The notes under the pieces: model-generated
What the model saw: the letters and a program-made list of their open reading frames with translations, nothing else
The model's database searches: none
Told to the model about the DNA's origin: nothing
NCBI RefSeq assembly: GCF_012935325.2
Contig: NZ_JABBYG020000012.1
Coordinates: 62,001 to 126,000 of the forward strand
Length of the DNA: 64,000 bases
From: Paenibacillus sp. PL91
GTDB lineage: Bacteria; Bacillota; Bacilli; Paenibacillales; Paenibacillaceae
Reading direction: 5' to 3'
Shown: one piece after another, positions 25,801 through 33,720 of the stretch
How the letters are laid out: each line of letters starts with the position of its first letter
Position numbering within the stretch: the stretch's first letter is position 1
Program-made: the position numbers and the translations under genes

Positions 25801-27760
25801 TTTCGACCAAGGAATGGCACAGACCTTATCGATTGCGATAAGCGATACGACAGGCCAGAACAGTACGATCAGCCCAAGTGCGATAAGCTTTGACAAAAAA
25901 GCAGCTGCGCAGGCCGATGTTACGACTAATGTCACCTTCAACGGAAACAGCTTGAGCGGCATTGCTGATGGCGCGACGACTCTGCAAGCTGGCGTTGACT
26001 ACCTGGTATCGGGCAGCCAGCTTACGATAAAGAAGGAATACCTTTCGGCTAAGCCGAACGGCATGACGAATCTGACCTTGTCCTTTAGCGGCGGAGCTGA
26101 CCAGAGCCTAGCTATTGCGATAAGTGACACAGCGAGGGGCCGCTATGTATCGATCAACAATGACGACAGCGGAATTTCCTATAAGGGCGCATGGCAGCAC
26201 AGCAGAAATAGGGGATTTGGAAATTACAAGGATGATGTGCATTTTACGGAAGCGAACAACGATTATTTTGAGTATACGTTCGAGGGATCAGGCATTGAAT
26301 TGATAACGGAGAAGGATACCTCGCAGGGAGATATCGACATCTATATAGATGGCGTATTTAAGCAGACGATCAGCGCGTACCATGCAAGCAGACAAGTTAA
26401 GCAAACGCTGTTCAGCATTGAAGGGCTTTCTGAGGGAGCCCATACGATTAAGGCCGTTAAGAAATCAGGCTATTACATGCTGCTGGATCAGTTGAAATTC
26501 AAAATAGCGGATATGATCAGCCCGGATTCGGCAAGCTTTGACAAGACCGCGCAGGCTGATGTGACGACAACGCTTAGCATTGACGGTAGCAACCTGCTCA
26601 GCGTTATGAATGGCGAGACACCTCTTGCAGCGGACGAAGATTACACGATTTTGGGCAATGTGATCACGATTAAGAAAGAGTACCTAGCTGCACAGCCGGA
26701 CGGATCGGTCAGCCTGGCAATCTCCTATAAAGGCGATTACCAAAATGACATCCATGCCGCAGAGGCGAATGGTGATTATATGGAATACGCATTCAAAGGA
26801 ACAGGCATTTCATTGCTTACCCCAAAATCAGCTTCACAGGGCGACATCGATATTTACGTAGACAATGTATTTAAGGAAACGGTAAGCGCGTATAACGCAA
26901 GCAGGCTTAAACAGCAAGCGGTATACAGCATTTCTGGATTGGCAAATGGATCTCATACGCTCAAGGCTGTGAAAAAATCGGGCGATTATATGCTGGTCGA
27001 TGGCGTGAGCTTCAACGTGAATGCCGCAACGCTGCCTTCGGCAACGCCACCGGCGGAAACAGCAACACCTACACCAACGCCGGCATCAACACCGGTATCA
27101 ACACCGGTCACAACACCAGTCACAACACCGGTATCGACACCAGTAGCATCGCCGACCACAACACCAACTGCTTCTCCAACGGCAACGCCGACAGCAAAGC
27201 CAGGCATTGTGAATGTGGCTTTCATGAACGGCTATGAAGACGGTACCTTCAGGCCGGATGCCAAAATGACGCGCGCTGAGATAGCCGCAATACTATCGAG
27301 AATCGTCACGCGCGAAGCAGCAGCTGCCGAAATGGCTTACAGCGACGTTCAATCAACCGGTTGGGCGAAGGACGCGATTTCGAAAGTGACGCAAATGGGC
27401 TTGATGAATGGATACGAAGACGGCACATTTGGCCCAGGGAAATCGATCACACGCGCTGAGATGGCTAAGCTTATTGCATCGCTAATTGGCGACACTCAGA
27501 AAACAGGAGCAGGCTTTAAGGATATTGCCAATCATTGGGCGAATGCTGATATATTGAAGGCTCAGGTTGCTGGAATCATTAATGGTTATAAGGACGGAAC
27601 GTTTAAGCCGGATCATGCGCTGACTCGGGCCGAAGCGGCTAGTATGATCAACAAGGTGCTTGGCAGAGATAAGCCGGACGGCTCAGCGGAATCTCCATGG
27701 AAGGACGTTCCAAGCACGCATTGGGCTTTTGCAGACATTTTAGCAGCATCAGTTAAATAG
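22886..27760 (+). CDS. SLH-anchored multidomain GH27-like alpha-galactosidase
   Basis: 1624 residues from ATG 22886, eight bases after AAAAGGAG. A signal peptide is cleaved near AEA (residue 34). The GH27-type catalytic barrel covers about 38-340, with nucleophile D203 in FLKFDSV and acid/base D262 in WRIDWDI; GGWNDFDSLNIGNG is the usual late motif. A beta-domain follows to about 435. Then come six X2-type Ig-like modules (each with SFDK near the start and the YTV/VTIKKEYL pattern) interleaved with three jelly-roll-like carbohydrate-binding modules at about 684-800, 1085-1208 and 1282-1378. A Thr/Pro linker spans 1383-1440, and three SLH domains (about 1441, 1500 and 1558 onward) attach it to secondary cell wall polymer. 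Substrate could be alpha-galactoside or beta-L-arabinopyranoside. Confidence 0.88.
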   Translation: MTQMMRKSRLWLLIVVMITTQLGIMAPKANVAEAANNGLAAKPYMGWSSYSLQVYTGNGQWITEDNIKAQSDAMHEKLQPYGYEYINIDAAWNGGMDEYGRPIPSTTLYPGGFQKVIDYVHANGQKIGLYGIPGLSPQAYDQDLPIYGAPGCSMQDIAAQPIQESDYWGIGYKIDFSKPCAQSYINSIADLYGEWGIDFLKFDSVTPGSGISDLSLDARDDVKAWAQALAPHNIWLELSWALDIKYIDYWKQYANGWRIDWDIECYCGDGGLTTWPSIARLFPKAEQFWRHAGPGGWNDFDSLNIGNGAMDGITKDERQTAMSFWAISSAQLYIGNDMTKLDDYGIELLTNEEVIAVNQAGRPGHPVSTATEQQVWYANNGDGSYTVGLFNLGSSAATVNVNWSDIGLTGPATVRDLWSHEDLGTFDTGFSSIDLASHASRLFKVVAQDGTVTANDDDTGMKYTGAWVRNGGQELVGDKQNLVIDVSDAAAQNSGITPAAASFDKNTTAQADVTTVMTLNGNTLNSISSNGATLVAGTDYTVSDDEVTIKKEYLATKSIGTTNLTFTFSGGAAQTLAVTISDTTIRDSRVTPGTVSFDKKPSAQNDVSLTLALNGNDLLGVGHAGNALAAGTDYTVSGSQLTIKKSYLAALPTGTTAMAFSFSGGSEQNVSLVVRDTSIGGSISINDDHASIVYTGGWNRSYNRGLGDYMDDVHYAEKDNNDFLEYAFTGTGIEFITELDPSQGEMDIYVDDQFQQTISTYNIGRLAQQPVFNITGLADGPHTLKAVKKSGYFMLLDQLRVSVPDLISASTAAFDKANGQQADIAITTTGDGSSLSSITSGAAALLLDTDYTVAGNVVTIKKEYAAAQPLGTTSLTFAFNGGAAQTLSIAVSDSAATNSTINPAAGSFDKKADLQADVTTTMTLNGNALVSIANGGAALVSGSDYTLANDEVTISKAYLANLPVGTANLSFIFDQGMAQTLSIAISDTTGQNSTISPSAISFDKKAAAQADVTTNVTFNGNSLSGIADGATTLQAGVDYLVSGSQLTIKKEYLSAKPNGMTNLTLSFSGGADQSLAIAISDTARGRYVSINNDDSGISYKGAWQHSRNRGFGNYKDDVHFTEANNDYFEYTFEGSGIELITEKDTSQGDIDIYIDGVFKQTISAYHASRQVKQTLFSIEGLSEGAHTIKAVKKSGYYMLLDQLKFKIADMISPDSASFDKTAQADVTTTLSIDGSNLLSVMNGETPLAADEDYTILGNVITIKKEYLAAQPDGSVSLAISYKGDYQNDIHAAEANGDYMEYAFKGTGISLLTPKSASQGDIDIYVDNVFKETVSAYNASRLKQQAVYSISGLANGSHTLKAVKKSGDYMLVDGVSFNVNAATLPSATPPAETATPTPTPASTPVSTPVTTPVTTPVSTPVASPTTTPTASPTATPTAKPGIVNVAFMNGYEDGTFRPDAKMTRAEIAAILSRIVTREAAAAEMAYSDVQSTGWAKDAISKVTQMGLMNGYEDGTFGPGKSITRAEMAKLIASLIGDTQKTGAGFKDIANHWANADILKAQVAGIINGYKDGTFKPDHALTRAEAASMINKVLGRDKPDGSAESPWKDVPSTHWAFADILAASVK
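27055..27205 (+). repeat. Thr-Pro linker coding repeat
   Basis: Short direct repeats around ACACCGGTATCA and ACAACACCAGTC encode Thr-Pro-Val/Ala-Thr units between the binding modules and the SLH domains of the GH27 protein. Repeats of this type expand and shrink by slippage. Confidence 0.8.
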
Positions 27761-27766
27761 TATTGC

Positions 27767-27794
27767 GAGCCCTCCTAATTCATTAGGAGGGCTC
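27767..27794 (+). terminator. Hairpin terminator after the GH27 gene
   Basis: GAGCCCTCCTAAT pairs perfectly with ATTAGGAGGGCTC around TC. The T-run is short, and the right arm lies just before the GGAGG site of the next gene. Confidence 0.7.
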
Positions 27795-27812
27795 TATTTA
27801 GGAGGATTAACT

Positions 27813-28949
27813 ATGAGAAAGCTAGATCAATCAGGCAGCAATTATATGAAACTACGTAGTGGATTGCCAAACCTCGGCAAAAAGCTTTATCATAACGAAC
27901 CAATAGTCGTCGCTTTTTTTGGAGGCTCCATAACCGAGGGCTATGGAGCGTCTGATCCGGATAAGACGAGCTGGCGTGCATGGACGGAAAGCTATTTGAT
28001 GGAACGATTTTCAGCGGAGAAGGTGACTTGTATAAATGCGGGGGTTGGGGGGACTAATTCCACCTTCGGCGCCCATCGTTTGAAAGAGCATGCTCTGCAA
28101 AGCGGAGAAATGGATTTATTGTTCGTTGAGTTCAGCGTCAATGACGGGGAGGATCGCGAAGAATCCATTCGAGGTATGGAAGGAATCGTACGGCAGTGCA
28201 GGCGCCTTTCGCCAAAGGCGGATATATGTTTTATCTACACGGCGGCAGAAAAAAATTTGTCAGCTAGGGTGCCGTTTAATATAGCCGTTCATGAGGAAGT
28301 TGCGGCTTATTATCAACTTCCATCGGTTAACTTTGCAGCGAGCATCTATGATCGGATAGAGGCAGGGCAGACGCGCTGGGAGGAGCTTGCCCCTGATCTT
28401 GTCCATCCAAATGATGCGGGTTATGCGCTGTATGCACAGTATGTGCGGCACTTTTTAGAAGAAGCGCTTGCCAGTTATGCCGAGAGAGGGTTTGCGCCGA
28501 GAAAAATAGCTTTGCCAGTTCCTTTAGACGATAGAAACTTTGAGCGTGCAGCTATGCTAGATTTAAATCAAGTGAGCCAGCAAGAAGGCTTTTCGCTGAT
28601 GAATATACAGCCAGAGCCGCTTATTAATTGGCGTTATCCTGCCGAGCATCTTTTTACGGATAGGGAGGGTGCTTCCCTTTCTTTTGCCGTTAATGGGCGT
28701 AGTGCTGGAATTTTGCTATTATGCGGCCCCGATACCGGCATATTTGAATATTCGTTAAATGGGTTAACCTTTAATCAGGTTCAATTGTTTGACGATTGGT
28801 GCTTGGGCGCATATCGGCCCGTTATTGCGATGTTTCCTCTACCAGAAGAAGAGCAAATCATGCAGATCACAGTCCGAAATACAAGCTTGAAGGATGGTCG
28901 AAGCACGGGGACTTGCCTGCGGATTTTGAGAATTTTCAGCAATGAATAA
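27813..28949 (+). CDS. SGNH/GDSL-family hydrolase, probable carbohydrate esterase
   Basis: 378 residues from ATG with AGGAGG upstream. Block I is FFGGSITEGYGAS with the catalytic Ser, block II has the Gly in NAGVGGTNS, block III has Asn in EFSVNDGED, and block V DLVHPNDAGY holds the Asp-His pair. A C-terminal beta-rich extension of about 140 residues is present. There is no signal peptide. It most likely removes acetyl groups from oligosaccharides taken up by the adjacent importer. It closes the glycan island after the surface GH27 protein. Confidence 0.87.
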   Translation: MRKLDQSGSNYMKLRSGLPNLGKKLYHNEPIVVAFFGGSITEGYGASDPDKTSWRAWTESYLMERFSAEKVTCINAGVGGTNSTFGAHRLKEHALQSGEMDLLFVEFSVNDGEDREESIRGMEGIVRQCRRLSPKADICFIYTAAEKNLSARVPFNIAVHEEVAAYYQLPSVNFAASIYDRIEAGQTRWEELAPDLVHPNDAGYALYAQYVRHFLEEALASYAERGFAPRKIALPVPLDDRNFERAAMLDLNQVSQQEGFSLMNIQPEPLINWRYPAEHLFTDREGASLSFAVNGRSAGILLLCGPDTGIFEYSLNGLTFNQVQLFDDWCLGAYRPVIAMFPLPEEEQIMQITVRNTSLKDGRSTGTCLRILRIFSNE

Positions 28950-29119
28950 GAGGTTGAATTAGTATTTTAACCCTACGGAGGGATTGGATAATGTTGTGAT
29001 CAGGACGCTTTTTAGATTGGATTAGTCATGAATATGGTGAAGAGTATTCTGTTTTATTGGAGAAGCTTCTGAAAAAACTGGATTAAACTTAATCAGTTAT
29101 TGGATAAATGGTTTAAGAA

Positions 29120-29156
29120 ATGGTGGAGCCGGGCAAGTTCTGACTCCACCATTTTT
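29120..29156 (+). terminator. Terminator after the SGNH esterase gene
   Basis: ATGGTGGAG pairs with CTCCACCAT around 15 bases, followed by five T. The remaining space in 28950-29276 shows no credible gene. Confidence 0.75.
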
Positions 29157-29276
29157 CCGTTCGGCTGCTCTAAGCGCAAATAACCCCGTTAAGGTTCATT
29201 AGACGTGGTTTGTAAGGGTTTTCCTTGTTTTTGCTCCTTATTGCGGTTTTTGAACAAACGGTAAAGGAGGCGTATA

Positions 29277-29465
29277 GTGGGTATTAGTGTAAATGCATCG
29301 GACATAAACGAACTAGGCACTGGGGGTTACCGAGTATGGAATCATGGAAGCGTACAATGTGGATCTTATGGTTCGGCGTTTTGTTTTGCAGCTCAAGCTA
29401 TACGATGTCGGTTCCCTTCCTGCCGTTGTTCCTCTTCGATTTGGGAGTGCCGGAAAGCTCTGTGA
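29277..29465 (+). other. Possible leader ORF overlapping the MFS gene start
   Basis: A GTG at 29277 has an ideal AAAGGAGG six bases before it, much better than the site of the MFS gene. The frame runs 62 codons, passing out of frame over the MFS start at 29336, and ends at 29465. Its peptide (MGISVNASDINELG) matches nothing I recognise. Either translation through it couples to the exporter start, or the strong site loads ribosomes for attenuation. It could also be chance. Confidence 0.35.
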
Positions 29466-30553
29466 ATCTATGGGCGGGAATCGTGCATTCCTCGGCGTTT
29501 CTTGTTGGGGCTGTCATGGCTCCCTTATGGGGCTTGCTTGCAGACAAATACGGGAAGCGGAAAATGGTTATCCGAGCAGGGCTCAGTTTAGCCATTATCT
29601 ATGCTTTAATCGCTTTTGTGCAGACGCCTTTGCAGCTTGTGGGAGTCCGTATGCTGCATGGCTTTGTCGGCGGATTCGTCCCGGCATCCATGTCGATTGT
29701 GGCATCGGTCGCGCCTAAGGAGAAACTGGGCTGGAGCCTTGGTGTGATGCAGGCTGGGACGATGACGGGGGGCATTCTCGGCCCTCTGTTCGGGGGGCTG
29801 CTGGCAGAAGCATTTGGCCTGCGCAGGTCGTTCGTTGCATCGGCTATCATCATACTGGCTGCGACAGTTGCGGTAATTGTATGGGTTAGAGAAGGAAAAG
29901 CGGAAGCGCCAATAGCAGCTTCCGAGAAAAAGCAGGCGAAGCCAGTTACTTACCGCATGGCGTTTCGCAACCGCGGGCTGATGAGCATGCTGCTCTTGCT
30001 CGTGCTCTTCCAGCTTTCGGTCAATATGATTCAGCCGCTGCTTACGCTGCATATTGCTAAATTGCAAGGCGGGCTGCAAGGAGCTGTGCTGTCAGCTGGT
30101 TTCGTTCTCTCACTTATTGGAATCGCCGGCATTCTCGCATCTCCGGTCTGGGGGAGGCTCGGCGAGAGGAAAGGGTACTACCGCATTTTGGTTATATGCT
30201 TGATTACTGCCGGTATGGTCATTAGCATGCAGTACTTCGTTCAAGATTTGTGGCTGTTCGCCGTCGTACAATTCATCTTCGGCTTGTTCATGGCGGGTAT
30301 CGGCCCGATTGTAAATACACTAGTCGTCCAAAGTACGGATGAGCAGTTTAGAGGCAGATCCTTTGGGCTTACGACGAGCGCGAATCAGTTTGGCTCCATG
30401 CTAGGGCCGCTCATCGGCGGCTTGCTCGGACTAGCTGTCGGCATCCATTGGATTTTTGTCGCTACCGGCATGATGATGGCTGCCGCTGGTGTGAGCGTAT
30501 GGATAAAGCGGAGGAGCGAGCTGGGGCAAGCGCGTATTCCATCAAGCCGTTAA
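29336..30553 (+). CDS. MFS transporter, drug-efflux type
   Basis: 405 residues and 12 membrane segments. The N-terminus MESWKRTMWILWFG is characteristic of a Bacillales multidrug efflux group, which supports this start even though GGGGG nine bases upstream is its only ribosome site. Motif A between helices 2 and 3 reads GLLADKYGKRKMV, and a motif-A-like loop in the second half reads GRLGERKGYYR. Motif C-like GTMTGGILGPLFGG on helix 5 marks antiporter exporters. Substrate unknown. Confidence 0.9.
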   Translation: MESWKRTMWILWFGVLFCSSSYTMSVPFLPLFLFDLGVPESSVNLWAGIVHSSAFLVGAVMAPLWGLLADKYGKRKMVIRAGLSLAIIYALIAFVQTPLQLVGVRMLHGFVGGFVPASMSIVASVAPKEKLGWSLGVMQAGTMTGGILGPLFGGLLAEAFGLRRSFVASAIIILAATVAVIVWVREGKAEAPIAASEKKQAKPVTYRMAFRNRGLMSMLLLLVLFQLSVNMIQPLLTLHIAKLQGGLQGAVLSAGFVLSLIGIAGILASPVWGRLGERKGYYRILVICLITAGMVISMQYFVQDLWLFAVVQFIFGLFMAGIGPIVNTLVVQSTDEQFRGRSFGLTTSANQFGSMLGPLIGGLLGLAVGIHWIFVATGMMMAAAGVSVWIKRRSELGQARIPSSR

Positions 30554-30586
30554 AGCGAGCTATCAGCATCTTTAAATAGGTTTGCA

Positions 30587-30634
30587 CAAAAAAAAGGCTG
30601 ATCTCTCCTGCAAGGGAAAGATCAGCCTTTTTTT
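30587..30634. terminator. Bidirectional terminator between the MFS and collagen-like genes
   Basis: AAAAAAGGCTGATCT pairs with AGATCAGCCTTTTTT with T-runs on both strands. Confidence 0.92.
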
Positions 30635-30649
30635 AGAGAGGCAATAATA

Positions 30650-31345
30650 TTAAAGGACGTTAGGACCAATAACCTCTCCACTGAAATGGATCTCGGTGAT
30701 TATCGGGTTGTTAAAATTAGTAATGAGGCTAGGCGCGCCATCCGTAATAACACTAAAACCTGAAGCTGTACCTGCTGCTCCCGTATCGGTGCATTCAAAG
30801 GTTGTCGTAAAGGTTCCGTTAATCAGCATTGTACTGCCGGCCGCCAGATTGATTTGAGTTATACTTCCTGCATCAACTACTGTACCTACCCGTACACCGA
30901 CAATTGGCGCATCGCGGAAAATGCTGAAGCGCATAATCTGGCTGGCGAGCGCGAGCTCAGGGGGAGCAGCGCTAACGAAGCTAAAGCTCCATACGATAGT
31001 CGCTCTTAACACTACACGGCTGCTAGCATTGACGCTGCCAAGCGCAACGAATTGATTGCTAATTTGTGACTCAGGGCCAATTGTAGCGGGTGCAATAGGC
31101 TGAGTGAGCGTGGTGATCGCCGCTCCTCCAGCGACCATGGGATCAGGAATTTCGATGAAATTATAGGATGTCAGCAGCCCAACTCCAGATGGACCTGGCA
31201 AGCCTTGCGGGCCAGTTGGGCCTTGCGGGCCTTCCGGTCCGGGTGGGCCGACTCTTCCTCGCCGGGCAATCACGCTAATTTTGGGGATAAGGCGAGGCTT
31301 CTTTCTGGAAAGTTTCCTCTTCTGTCTTGGAGAAGCGCATTTCAT
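30650..31345 (-). CDS. Collagen-like protein, spore-surface type, copy 1
   Basis: 231 residues from ATG 31345, preceded by AGGTG at seven bases. A basic N-terminal stretch (RQKRKLSRKKPR) is followed by about eight Gly-X-Y triplets (GPPGPEGPQGPTGPQG) and a beta-rich C-terminal domain of about 175 residues beginning YNFIEIPDPM. That layout is typical of BclA-like exosporium filaments, though the C-terminal domain is not one I can name. No signal peptide, consistent with mother-cell synthesis. It is 24 bases downstream of a paralogue and probably shares its transcript. Confidence 0.82.
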   Translation of the reverse strand: MKCASPRQKRKLSRKKPRLIPKISVIARRGRVGPPGPEGPQGPTGPQGLPGPSGVGLLTSYNFIEIPDPMVAGGAAITTLTQPIAPATIGPESQISNQFVALGSVNASSRVVLRATIVWSFSFVSAAPPELALASQIMRFSIFRDAPIVGVRVGTVVDAGSITQINLAAGSTMLINGTFTTTFECTDTGAAGTASGFSVITDGAPSLITNFNNPIITEIHFSGEVIGPNVL

Positions 31346-31369
31346 TTTAGACACCTGCCTTTCAATTTA

Positions 31370-32137
31370 CTAGACGGTATTTGGAAGGATAACCTTTCCA
31401 CCGAAATGGACTTCATGAATAGTGGGGTTCGAAAAGCTGGTAATAATCGTTGGACCTGAGTCGTTAGGAGCGCTAAAGCCAGTTGCGGCTCCAGCTGCAG
31501 CCGTCAGAAAATAGTTGGCTGCGGCTGCTGGCACTCCCGTATCGGTGCACTCAAAAGTGGTAGTGAACGTTCCGGAAACGAGCATCGCCTCTGTAGCCTC
31601 TCTATTAATTTCCGTTATTCTTCCAGCGTCAACAACTGTGCCTACCCGTACACCAGATAATGGAGCATCGCGAAAAATACTAAACTGCATCATTTGGTTT
31701 CCTACAGCGACCTGAGGTAATCCATCTGTGATAAAGGAAAAGCTCCACACAATGGTTGCTGTCAAGGCGATCCTACTATTAATGTCAATGCCGCTAAGGG
31801 AAATGAATTGATTGCTAACTTGCAGCTCTGGGCCAGTTGTAGCTGGTGCAATAGGTAGCGTAAGCGCAGTTATTGCGGGGCCACCGGGAAGCATGGGATC
31901 TGGAATTTCGATAAAATTATAGAAAGTAAGCAAACCGATTCCGGGGGCTCCGGTCGGTCCTTGCGTCCCTGGAAGACCTACAGGTCCGGGAGGTCCTGCA
32001 GCACCCCGTATTCCCCTAGGAGCGATTACATTAATTTTTGGCTTTCGGCGGACTCTAGTAACGGCACATTTTTTATTGCAGCTTTTTAAGCATTTTCTTT
32101 TGATTTTTTTGTGGTGATCTGGAGTGGGACAATCCAA
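31370..32137 (-). CDS. Collagen-like protein, spore-surface type, copy 2
   Basis: 255 residues from TTG 32137, six bases after GGAGGTG; the ATG at 32141 is out of frame. A Lys/Cys-rich N-terminus (KKIKRKCLKSCNKKC) precedes eight Gly-X-Y triplets (GPPGPVGLPGTQGPTG) and a C-terminal domain matching copy 1 (LLTFYNFIEIPDPM, FSIFRDAPLSGVRVGTVVDAG, FTTTFECTDTGV). It contains an insertion near the C-terminus (AAAANYFLTAAAGAA) absent from copy 1. The N-terminal cysteines could cross-link it in the spore coat. A sigma-K-like -10 motif lies upstream. Confidence 0.82.
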   Translation of the reverse strand: MDCPTPDHHKKIKRKCLKSCNKKCAVTRVRRKPKINVIAPRGIRGAAGPPGPVGLPGTQGPTGAPGIGLLTFYNFIEIPDPMLPGGPAITALTLPIAPATTGPELQVSNQFISLSGIDINSRIALTATIVWSFSFITDGLPQVAVGNQMMQFSIFRDAPLSGVRVGTVVDAGRITEINREATEAMLVSGTFTTTFECTDTGVPAAAANYFLTAAAGAATGFSAPNDSGPTIITSFSNPTIHEVHFGGKVILPNTV

Positions 32138-32164
32138 TCATTACACCTCCTGTTTATGCTGACT

Positions 32165-32173
32165 TATCATATG
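32165..32173 (-). promoter_or_regulatory. Sigma-K-like -10 motif before the collagen-like genes
   Basis: On the minus strand CATATGATA matches the late mother-cell sigma-K -10 pattern CATANNNTA, with an AC dinucleotide 16 bases upstream. It lies 28 bases before the TTG start, leaving a short leader. Confidence 0.5.
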
Positions 32174-32256
32174 TTTTTTATAAAAGTGTGTGATAGACAG
32201 ATAACTAGTTTGATAGACAGGAACCTAGAAGAAGGCATTCTTTTTAATAAAAAAAA

Positions 32257-32277
32257 GGCACCTTCATAGAAGGTACC
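32257..32277 (-). terminator. Terminator of the Tat-substrate operon
   Basis: On the minus strand GGTACCTTC, TAT, GAAGGTGCC and then a T-run (the A-run at 32248-32256). Confidence 0.88.
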
Positions 32278-32293
32278 CAGAATATAGTGGTTA

Positions 32294-33706
32294 TTATTTT
32301 GACTTTGCTACTTCAAGCGCACCTGAAGCCAGCGTCCCTTTATGCAAAACGGCCCTGCGCTCCGGCAGGCGGGCAACCGTCTCTGCCGAGCAGCTTGCCG
32401 GAACGAGTACGGCAGTTGCCGCGTCGCCGACCTTTGGCCAAATTTGCTTGCCCGATTCATCGAGCGGCATAATGCCGCCGGTAGCTAGTGCGAGCGCGCG
32501 GGACAGATTGTATTCGCTCGACCAGCCGTATAGCTGAGCAGCAAGATGTGCCTTTTGCAGCGTGTCCCCGATGCCAAATGGCGACCAGTGATCCGTAATG
32601 CTGTCGTTTCCAAGCATTACGTTCACCTTTTGCTTCTGAAGCAGCGGAATCGGCATAACGCCTTTGCCAATTGGAACGGACGAAGCAATCGAGATGCCGA
32701 GAGAGGCAAGTCGGTCAGCCATTTCGACGTCGGCGCCTGTCGTTAACGAGGCAAGCGAGAAGGCGTGACTGACGGTAACTTTCCCTTGCAAGCCTGCTTC
32801 CTCTGTAAGATCAGCCAATCGGCGAATAGCCTTAATGCCCGTTTCGCCGCCTTCGTGAAGGTGAATGTCGATGCCGGCCTTGTAATCAACCGCAATTTGC
32901 ACCATCGTATTCAGCGATTTTTCCATATCGGCGTCTACGAGCGTAGGATCTAATCCGCCAACATGCGTCACGCCAAGCTGCATTGCTTCGCGAATCAGCC
33001 CCTCCACATTGGATCGAAGCAGGCCGTGCTGCGGAAAAGCAACGATCTCATGAGATATTTTGTCCGAGTAGTTAGCCAGCGCCAGCTTCAGCTTCTCCAG
33101 ATTTTTGAGGCCTATGGTCTGATCGATATTGCAATGGCTTCGCACATAGGTAGAGCCGTAGCTTAGTATAAGCCCAATAAGCTTCTCTGCTCTTTCTTGA
33201 GCGGTTGGCAGCAGCTGCGGAAGCAGCGTTTGTTCCTCAACAATACGGTCGAAAATACCGTTTTTGGTCGGTCTAACTGCTCGCCATGGACCTCCGTAAA
33301 AGGTTTTGTCCAAATGAATATGCATATCCCGGAACGACGGCAGGAGCAGCATGCCCTTTGCGTCATAGCAATCGATGCCCTTTGGGTATGCCGTTTTCGG
33401 ATCGAGTATTTTCGTAATGGTGCCTTTATCGATTTGAAGATTGCGGAGGACGGTTTCGGTTGCAACGACCTGCCCGTTCTCGTACTGATATCCGCTTTCC
33501 AGTCGAACGTTGAGCAGCATATAAGAGCTGTTTTTTCCTGGCTTTTTGGTTTTGTCGTCATCCTTCTTTGCGCTATCGGCGTTTGCTTGCCCAGGCGTAA
33601 AAAGACCTATTGAGCCCATGACGCCAAGTACCGCTGAAGCGCCGCCTATTTTGCTCACATTGCCTATAAACTCCCTGCGGGATAAGCCGTTTTTTTGTTG
33701 ATCCAT
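32294..33706 (-). CDS. Tat-exported amidohydrolase, cytosine-deaminase-like
   Basis: 470 residues. A twin-arginine signal lies at residues 9-13 (SRREF), followed by a hydrophobic run and a likely cleavage near ANA at 41-43. The metal site follows the cytosine deaminase subfamily of amidohydrolases: HIHLD with H129 and H131, H282 with E285 in DIHLHEGG, H314 in VSHAF and D368 in LGNDSI. Such enzymes hydrolyse amino groups from pyrimidines, purines or triazines and release ammonia, using Fe or Zn. Folding with its metal before export explains the Tat route. It lies 14 bases downstream of tatC, in one operon with tatC and a TnrA/GlnR-like regulator. The exact substrate is unknown. Confidence 0.87.
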   Translation of the reverse strand: MDQQKNGLSRREFIGNVSKIGGASAVLGVMGSIGLFTPGQANADSAKKDDDKTKKPGKNSSYMLLNVRLESGYQYENGQVVATETVLRNLQIDKGTITKILDPKTAYPKGIDCYDAKGMLLLPSFRDMHIHLDKTFYGGPWRAVRPTKNGIFDRIVEEQTLLPQLLPTAQERAEKLIGLILSYGSTYVRSHCNIDQTIGLKNLEKLKLALANYSDKISHEIVAFPQHGLLRSNVEGLIREAMQLGVTHVGGLDPTLVDADMEKSLNTMVQIAVDYKAGIDIHLHEGGETGIKAIRRLADLTEEAGLQGKVTVSHAFSLASLTTGADVEMADRLASLGISIASSVPIGKGVMPIPLLQKQKVNVMLGNDSITDHWSPFGIGDTLQKAHLAAQLYGWSSEYNLSRALALATGGIMPLDESGKQIWPKVGDAATAVLVPASCSAETVARLPERRAVLHKGTLASGALEVAKSK

Positions 33707-33720
33707 TCGAAACTCCTCCT

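Noticed and set aside
26986..27225. 79-codon Val/Gly-rich frame on the minus strand
   Set aside because: Antisense of the Thr-Pro linker repeat of the GH27 protein.
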